From NCBI RefSeq assembly GCF_000257645.1, contig NZ_AJHJ01000010.1, forward strand, positions 1 through 64,000: 64,000 nt of DNA. The letters are read 5' to 3'. Both the position numbers and the translations under genes were made by a program. How positions within the stretch are numbered: the stretch's first letter is position 1; the number at the start of each line of letters is the position of its first letter. Positions 58,592 through 64,000 of this stretch are shown here, piece after piece. Under the pieces are notes generated by a model that was not told the DNA's origin, searched no databases, and saw only the letters and a program-made list of their open reading frames with translations. The DNA is from Serratia sp. M24T3 (lineage in GTDB: Bacteria > Pseudomonadota > Gammaproteobacteria > Enterobacterales > Enterobacteriaceae).

Positions 58592-60364
58592 ATGATTCAA
58601 TGCGTTAACAGATTTTGGAAAAGCGTCGCGACGAGTGTGTTGCTCGCCGTGGCAGTGATGATACCTGCTCTCACCGTTCCTGCTTTTGGCGCAGGGATGA
58701 AAAACATCAATGTTTCCAACGGGAGTACGCAATCTACCGTTACCATCGATTTCGATGGCAAGCCTGACTATTCATTCTTCCCGCTGCACAGTCCAGAACG
58801 GGTGGTTATTGATATCAAGCAAGATGGCGTAATGCGTGGGTTACCGCTGAACTTTAGCGGGCAAAATCTGGTTAAGCGGGTGCGCGCGAGTACGCCAGCG
58901 GAGGCCAAAACGCAGCGTCTGGTGTTTGAGTTAACGCAAAAAGTCAGGACCAACGCTCAGGTCCGTCAGGATGGCAGCCAATACACGGTGATCTTTACGC
59001 TAAATGCGGCCACCGCGCAGCGTAATACCTCGCCAACGATTTCGCGGGTGCAGACCGCCAGCAGGCCGTTACCAGCACCTTCGTCGAGCGCCAATCCGTT
59101 TGACGGCGATAAAACAACGGTGGCGATCAGCGGTAAAGTTCCTGCGGCCAATTTAACGCCGCGTACCGTGGGCACCACCTCTGATAACCAAATCATCGTG
59201 GCAATCGATGCAGGTCACGGTGGACAAGATCCAGGCGCCCAGGGCGTGGGCGGGTTGAAAGAGAAAAACGTGACCATTGCCATTGCCCGCAAGCTGCAGG
59301 CAGAAATGGCGCAGGATCCGATGTTCAAGCCGGTACTGACCCGTGACGGCGACTATTTCATTTCGGTGATGGGCCGTTCGGATGTGGCGCGTAAAAAAGG
59401 TGCCAATCTGCTGGTATCAATCCACGCCGATGCCGCACCCAATCGCAGCGCCAGCGGGGCCTCGGTCTGGGTACTTTCCAACCGTCGCGCCAATAGCGAA
59501 ATGGGTAACTGGCTCGAACAGCACGAGAAGCAGTCAGAATTGCTGGGAGGCGCGGGGGACATGCTGGCCAACACCGCCTCTGATCCCTATCTGAGCCAGG
59601 CGGTATTGGATCTTCAGTTCGGCCATTCGCAACGCGTGGGCTACGACGTCGCGGTGAAAGTACTTCAGCAGTTGCGAAAAGTCGGCGCACTGCACAAAGC
59701 CAAGCCGGAGCACGCCAGTCTGGGCGTATTGCGTTCGCCGGATATCCCGTCATTGCTGGTCGAGACGGGCTTTATTAGTAATCCAAGCGGGGAGCGGCTG
59801 CTGGGTAGCAGCGCGTATCAGGATAAAATTGCTCATGCCATCTATGAAGGGCTGCGCAATTATTTCCTGTCGCATCCGTTACAAACCGGCCCAAAGGTCG
59901 AAAACCGACCGTTGCTGGCCAACGCAACGGCGGTCAATAACTCAGCGCCTGACAGTGCGTCCCTAAGCCAGCCCGGGCCGATTGAAACCACGGCAGCACT
60001 TGGCGGCGCGACGCAGATTCATAAGGTAGTACGCGGCGAGACGCTAACCGGGATTGCAGCGCATTACGGTACAACCAACGGCACGCTGCGCGATCTCAAC
60101 AAGCTCAAGAAAGATGGCGTATGGGTCGGGCAACGGCTGAAAGTGCCGGCAGGCAGTGTGGCGGTATCACGAAATACTACTGCCAAACTCACCAGCACTC
60201 ATGGGGCGAAGAAAAAAGCGGCAAGACATAAAGTGGTGCGCGGTGACACGCTGTCGGCGATTGCTTCGCACTACGGTGTTAGCATGAGTGAAATCAGAAC
60301 TGCTAATCATATGAAAACCGGTGACGTACAGTTGGGGCAAACGCTGACGATTCCGCAGTCCTGA
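58592..60364 (+). CDS. amiB: N-acetylmuramoyl-L-alanine amidase AmiB with two LysM domains
   Basis: A 590-residue periplasmic amidase that splits septal murein during daughter-cell separation. Signal peptide at about 1-33, AMIN domain at about 35-135 (septal targeting), amidase_3 domain at about 200-425 with zinc ligands in [11 protein letters not shown], the LVSIHAD His and [11 protein letters not shown]lu. Two C-terminal LysM repeats start near 476 ([13 protein letters not shown]) and 545 ([13 protein letters not shown]). E. coli AmiB (445 residues) lacks the LysM part. I start at ATG 58592; the frame runs 33 residues back inside tsaE. Activity is normally EnvC-controlled. Confidence 0.95.
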   Translation: MIQCVNRFWKSVATSVLLAVAVMIPALTVPAFGAGMKNINVSNGSTQSTVTIDFDGKPDYSFFPLHSPERVVIDIKQDGVMRGLPLNFSGQNLVKRVRASTPAEAKTQRLVFELTQKVRTNAQVRQDGSQYTVIFTLNAATAQRNTSPTISRVQTASRPLPAPSSSANPFDGDKTTVAISGKVPAANLTPRTVGTTSDNQIIVAIDAGHGGQDPGAQGVGGLKEKNVTIAIARKLQAEMAQDPMFKPVLTRDGDYFISVMGRSDVARKKGANLLVSIHADAAPNRSASGASVWVLSNRRANSEMGNWLEQHEKQSELLGGAGDMLANTASDPYLSQAVLDLQFGHSQRVGYDVAVKVLQQLRKVGALHKAKPEHASLGVLRSPDIPSLLVETGFISNPSGERLLGSSAYQDKIAHAIYEGLRNYFLSHPLQTGPKVENRPLLANATAVNNSAPDSASLSQPGPIETTAALGGATQIHKVVRGETLTGIAAHYGTTNGTLRDLNKLKKDGVWVGQRLKVPAGSVAVSRNTTAKLTSTHGAKKKAARHKVVRGDTLSAIASHYGVSMSEIRTANHMKTGDVQLGQTLTIPQS

Positions 60365-60404
60365 TCGCGCGTTAATATCATTTATCGAGACTACAGGAGC
60401 GGCT

Positions 60405-62387
60405 ATGCCGATTCGGGTACTGCCACCGCAGCTGGCAAATCAGATAGCCGCAGGTGAGGTTGTTGAACGGCCCGCGTCGGTAGTGAAAGAGCTGGTCGAA
60501 AATAGTCTCGATGCGGGTGCCACGCGAATTGATATTGATATCGATCGCGGCGGCGCCAAGCTGATCCGCATCCGCGATAACGGCTGTGGTATTAGTAAAG
60601 ACGAGCTGGCGTTGGCGTTGGCGCGGCATGCGACCAGTAAAATCAGCTCGCTTGATGACCTTGAAGCCATTCTAAGTCTGGGTTTTCGCGGTGAGGCGTT
60701 GGCCAGTATCAGCTCGGTTTCTCGTCTGATGCTGACTTCGCGGACTGCCACGCAGGATGAAGCCTGGCAGGCCTACGCCGAGGGGCGTGACATGGCGGTA
60801 ACGGTAAAACCGGCCGCGCATCCGCAAGGCTCAACCGTTGAAGTGCTGGATTTATTTTATAACACCCCGGCGCGACGCAAGTTTATGCGTACCGAGAAAA
60901 CGGAATTTACTCATATTGATGAGGTAGTGCGGCGCATTGCGCTGGCCCGTTTTGATGTGTCATTCAATCTGAGCCATAACGGCAAGCTGATGCGGCAGTA
61001 TCGCGCGGTGAAAGATCCTGCGCAAACTTCGCGTCGGCTGGCCAGTATTTGCAGCACCACCTTTGTTGAGCACGCTTTGGAAGTCGAGTGGAGCCACGGT
61101 GATTTGGCGATCCACGGCTGGGTGGCCGATCCCGCCGGATCGCGTAATCTCACCGACATGCAATATTGTTACGTGAATAATCGCATGATGAAAGACCGGC
61201 TGATCAATCACGCGATCCGCCAGGCCTATCAGGATCAGCTTAAAGATGATCAACAACCGGCCTACGTTCTGTATCTCGATGTTGATCCGCATCAGGTAGA
61301 TGTCAACGTGCATCCCGCGAAGCATGAGGTGCGTTTCCATCAGTCTCGGTTGGTGCATGATTTTATCTATCAGGCAGTTGTCTCAGTATTGCAGCAGGCC
61401 GGATCGCCAATGCTGGATACCACTGAACCTCAGGAAGAAACGCCGCGCTGGCAGCCAGAAAACCGGCAGGCCGCAGGCGGGAATCATTTCGCTCGGCCGT
61501 CTGAAAACCCTGCAAAAGTCGAATCAGCGCGTGCTAAACCTCATGCGGGCGGATCATCGGCGTCTTCTGGCGTCTCATCTCAGAGCAAAGCCATTTTCCC
61601 TGAAACATCGCGCTCGGCCCATTTACGTGAGCCAGCGCAGCGTTTTACCGAGGGAAATCCTTACAGTAAGCCGCAGGGCGAGCTTTATCAGCGTCTGCTG
61701 CAGCCAACTGAAAGTCCGGATTATCAGGTATCGCTGCCGTCGGTGGCAGAAAAGGCTTCCGGAGCAGAAACCGCAGCCCAAAAGCCCACTGCTGCGGGGG
61801 GGCAAAAGGCCGAAAATGCCCTTGAAGGACACAGCCAAAGCTTTGGTCGAGTGATGACGGTTTGCGCATCAAGCTATGCCCTACTGGAGCGTGGTCAAAA
61901 ATTAGTGCTTTTATCGCTGCCAGTGGCAGAAAGATGGTTGAAAACGGCCCAGCTGACCCCCACTTCTGAAGGATTGAAGCCTCAGCCGTTGCTTATTCCG
62001 GTGAAACTGAACCTGAGTAAAGAGGAACGCGTGGCGTTTACCCGCCATCAAGCTATGTTTCAGCACTTTGGCATTGAGATGCAGCTTGAGCAGCAGCGTG
62101 GGACCTTACGCACAGTACCTTTACCATTACGCCAACAAAATTTACAAAAGTTGATACCCGACCTGTTAGCATATGTTTCAGTCATGCAGGAAATCACTCC
62201 TGATGCGGTAGCTATGTGGTTTGCCCGCAGTATTGGCAGTGAACATGAAGTCTGGACGGTATCACAAGCTATACAATTACTTACGGACGTTGAGCGACTT
62301 TGCCCCCAGTTGGTCAAATCTCCCCCTTCCGGACTCTTGCAACCTGTTGATTTACAGCCGGCCTTGGCGGCTTTCAAGCATGACTGA
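60405..62387 (+). CDS. mutL: DNA mismatch repair protein MutL
   Basis: A 660-residue MutL. N-terminal GHKL ATPase: [32 protein letters not shown], and the transducer part with NTPARRKFM; an unordered Gln/Ser/Ala-rich linker (about 340-480); and a C-terminal dimerisation domain (about 480-660). It lacks the DQHAxxE endonuclease motif, as expected in a Dam-methyl-directed enteric. GACTACAGGAGCGG gives the ribosome site. It overlaps miaA by 8 bases. Confidence 0.96.
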   Translation: MPIRVLPPQLANQIAAGEVVERPASVVKELVENSLDAGATRIDIDIDRGGAKLIRIRDNGCGISKDELALALARHATSKISSLDDLEAILSLGFRGEALASISSVSRLMLTSRTATQDEAWQAYAEGRDMAVTVKPAAHPQGSTVEVLDLFYNTPARRKFMRTEKTEFTHIDEVVRRIALARFDVSFNLSHNGKLMRQYRAVKDPAQTSRRLASICSTTFVEHALEVEWSHGDLAIHGWVADPAGSRNLTDMQYCYVNNRMMKDRLINHAIRQAYQDQLKDDQQPAYVLYLDVDPHQVDVNVHPAKHEVRFHQSRLVHDFIYQAVVSVLQQAGSPMLDTTEPQEETPRWQPENRQAAGGNHFARPSENPAKVESARAKPHAGGSSASSGVSSQSKAIFPETSRSAHLREPAQRFTEGNPYSKPQGELYQRLLQPTESPDYQVSLPSVAEKASGAETAAQKPTAAGGQKAENALEGHSQSFGRVMTVCASSYALLERGQKLVLLSLPVAERWLKTAQLTPTSEGLKPQPLLIPVKLNLSKEERVAFTRHQAMFQHFGIEMQLEQQRGTLRTVPLPLRQQNLQKLIPDLLAYVSVMQEITPDAVAMWFARSIGSEHEVWTVSQAIQLLTDVERLCPQLVKSPPSGLLQPVDLQPALAAFKHD

Positions 62388-63321
62388 TTCAGAAAATACA
62401 GCACTTCCTCCTGCAATTTTTATTATGGGCCCTACGGCTTCGGGCAAAACTGCCTTGGCGATGGCCCTGCGCCAGCAGCTTCCAGTTGAACTTATCAGCG
62501 TTGATTCTGCTCTTATCTACAAGGGCATGGATATTGGCACCGCTAAGCCGACGCCCGAAGAACTGGCAGAAGCACCGCACCGGCTTATTGACATCCTCGA
62601 TCCGGCACAATCTTATTCGGCAGCTGATTTCCGCGCCGATGCGCTGCGTGAAATGCAGGAAATCACCGCGCGTAAGAAAATTCCGTTATTGGTCGGCGGA
62701 ACAATGCTTTATTACAAGGCCTTGCTGGAAGGGCTTTCTCCCCTTCCTCCGGCGGATCCTCTGGTGCGTGAGCGTATAGAGGCTGAGGCGGCGGAGCTGG
62801 GATGGGAAGTGCTGCATCAGAAATTAAGTGAAATAGATCCGGTTTCGGCAATGCGAATTCATCCGAATGATCCTCAGAGACTCTCCAGAGCACTGGAAGT
62901 TTTTTATATTTCGGGTAAAACTTTAACGGAACTCGTTAAAATTTCGGGTGAAGCTCTACCTTACCGGGTACATCAATTTGCGATTGCACCTACGAGTCGC
63001 CAATTGTTGCATGATCGTATTGAATTGCGTTTTCGGCAGATGGTTGCCAATGGATTTGAAGACGAGGCGAGAGCGCTATTCACTCGAGGTGATTTGCATA
63101 CGGACATGCCTTCCGTTCGTTGTGTCGGTTACCGCCAGATGTGGTCATATTTTTCTGGTGAAATCGACTACGATGAAATGGTTTATCGTGGTGTTTGTGC
63201 GACACGGCAGCTGGCCAAACGCCAGATGACATGGTTGCGCGGTTGGGAGAACGTCGAGTGGCTTGATTCAGAGAAGCCAGAAGAAGCCTTAAACCGTGTA
63301 ATTCAGGTTGTTAGTGCATAG
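62380..63321 (+). CDS. miaA: tRNA dimethylallyltransferase MiaA
   Basis: A 313-residue enzyme that adds dimethylallyl to A37 of tRNAs reading UNN codons. P-loop [13 protein letters not shown] near residue 16, [18 protein letters not shown] near 40, [25 protein letters not shown] and the C-terminal [14 protein letters not shown] start at ATG 62380, inside the end of mutL; the frame extends further back only within mutL. hfq follows after 114 bases. Confidence 0.96.
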   Translation: MTDSENTALPPAIFIMGPTASGKTALAMALRQQLPVELISVDSALIYKGMDIGTAKPTPEELAEAPHRLIDILDPAQSYSAADFRADALREMQEITARKKIPLLVGGTMLYYKALLEGLSPLPPADPLVRERIEAEAAELGWEVLHQKLSEIDPVSAMRIHPNDPQRLSRALEVFYISGKTLTELVKISGEALPYRVHQFAIAPTSRQLLHDRIELRFRQMVANGFEDEARALFTRGDLHTDMPSVRCVGYRQMWSYFSGEIDYDEMVYRGVCATRQLAKRQMTWLRGWENVEWLDSEKPEEALNRVIQVVSA

Positions 63322-63435
63322 GTTGGATGATTGTGTACAATTGATAAGTACTCAACGCGCAAATTTTTTATGTGATTTATTTTCGAGCTTCTAGGCTCTA
63401 AGTTACAAACAACAAACAAATAAGGAAAAGATAGA

Positions 63436-63744
63436 ATGGCTAAGGGGCAATCTTTGCAAGATCCGTTCCTGAACGCATTGCGTCGCGAACGTGTTCCGGT
63501 TTCTATTTACTTGGTGAATGGTATTAAGCTGCAAGGCCAGATTGAGTCTTTCGATCAGTTTGTGATTCTTTTGAAAAACACGGTAAGCCAGATGGTGTAC
63601 AAACACGCTATCTCCACCGTTGTTCCTTCGCGCCCAGTTTCTCATCACAGTAATAATCCAGGTGGTGGTACTACCAATAACTATCATCATGGTAGCGCAC
63701 CGACTGCTCCACAGCAGCCGCAGGATGGCGATGACGCCGAATAA
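63436..63744 (+). CDS. hfq: RNA chaperone Hfq
   Basis: A 102-residue hexameric RNA chaperone that pairs small RNAs with mRNAs. Sm1 motif (residues 8-50: [27 protein letters not shown]), Sm2 [10 protein letters not shown] near 55-64, and a flexible Asn/His/Gly/Pro-rich acidic tail. AAGGAAAAG lies before the ATG. Length equals E. coli Hfq. Confidence 0.98.
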   Translation: MAKGQSLQDPFLNALRRERVPVSIYLVNGIKLQGQIESFDQFVILLKNTVSQMVYKHAISTVVPSRPVSHHSNNPGGGTTNNYHHGSAPTAPQQPQDGDDAE

Positions 63745-63755
63745 GGCGCACAGCT

Positions 63756-63821
63756 ATTCAATCTCGAAGGGGTTCATAAGGGGTTTAATACCACTTATGT
63801 GCCCCTCGTTGAATTTTTTTT
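63756..63821 (+). terminator. Long hairpin with T-run between hfq and hflX (partial terminator/attenuator)
   Basis: ATTCAA...AGGGG..CATAAG pairs with CTTATG.GCCCCT...TTGAAT, followed by eight T. As hflX is usually co-transcribed with hfq, it likely ends only part of the transcripts. Confidence 0.7.
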
Positions 63822-63842
63822 CTCAATTGAGAGGTCACACGC

Positions 63843-64000
63843 TTGTTTGACCGTTATGAAGCCGGTGAACAGGCCGTACTGGTTCATATCTATTTCTCGC
63901 AGGACAAAGTCACTGAAGATTTAAGCGAATTTGAATCGCTGGTCTCTTCAGCAGGTGTCGAGGCATTACAAGTCATCACTGGTAGCCGTAAGGCTCCACA
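63843..64000 (+). CDS. hflX: GTPase HflX, 3' end beyond the window
   Basis: The first 52 codons of HflX, a ribosome-associated GTPase that splits stalled 70S ribosomes under heat stress. The visible part (LFDRYEAGEQAVLVHIYF, EFESLVSSAGVEALQVITGSRKAP) follows E. coli HflX almost residue for residue. As in E. coli the start codon is TTG, here at 63843, with AGAGG upstream. The GTPase domain lies outside the window. Confidence 0.95.
   Translation, partial: MFDRYEAGEQAVLVHIYFSQDKVTEDLSEFESLVSSAGVEALQVITGSRKAP

Overview
The window looks like the chromosome of a gamma-proteobacterium of the order Enterobacterales, outside the Escherichia/Salmonella core. A Yersiniaceae-type genus (Serratia, Rahnella, Rouxiella or Ewingella-like) is my best guess. 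Three things point there. The 5S rRNA and several proteins (GroEL, AspA, EF-P, Hfq, EntF) are very close to their E. coli counterparts as I remember them. The gene order yjdC-dsbD-aspA-fxsA-groSL-yjeI-epmB-efp and psd-rsgA-orn-glyVXY-queG-nnr-tsaE-amiB-mutL-miaA-hfq-hflX matches the E. coli 94-95 minute region. AmiB carries two C-terminal LysM domains, as in non-Escherichia enterics. The genus call is inference.

Layout. (1) 1-342: end of an rRNA operon (tRNA-Thr, 5S, terminators). (2) 364-5499, minus strand: acetate uptake and activation (actP-yjcH-acs) plus an MccF-like S66 peptidase. (3) 5604-9709: a two-component system divergent from a cytochrome b561-like membrane protein, a Tat-exported molybdopterin oxidoreductase and a tiny exported Met/Lys-rich MXKDX-repeat protein. 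This resembles a self-contained periplasmic methionine-oxidation defence module. (4) 9766-28862: a catecholate siderophore (enterobactin-type) cluster: entD, fes-mbtH-entF, fepCGD, entS, fepB and entCEBA, with Fur boxes in the divergent promoters. No fepA-type receptor or entH is present. An AT-rich gene for an unrecognised protein of about 740 residues sits between entS and fepB, and its natural N-terminus appears to be split by a 9-A homopolymer. (5) 28905-30445: an insertion-sequence end remnant, a glycosyltransferase, and tRNA-Phe (pheU position) with a duplicated 3' end and terminator.

(6) 30577-42190: conserved housekeeping block. yjdC-dsbD, aspA (with a consensus CRP site upstream), fxsA, a sigma-32-driven groSL operon, yjeI, then the whole EF-P system (epmB, efp, epmA) together with an entericidin and the lipocalin Blc. 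cutA and dcuA, which lie between dsbD and aspA in E. coli, are absent. (7) 42489-47969: accessory block between epmA and mscM: NCS2 purine permease, 8-oxoguanine deaminase-like amidohydrolase, and an autotransporter. (8) 48239-64000: mscM-psd, rsgA, orn, three identical tRNA-Gly genes, queG/nnr, and the tsaE-amiB-mutL-miaA-hfq-hflX superoperon, cut at the window edge inside hflX.

The siderophore genes form one pathway: EntC, EntB and EntA make 2,3-dihydroxybenzoate; EntE, EntB, EntF, EntD and the MbtH-like protein assemble it with serine; EntS exports the product; FepB, FepD, FepG and FepC import the ferric form; Fes releases the iron. All coordinates and motifs were read by eye. No database search was run.
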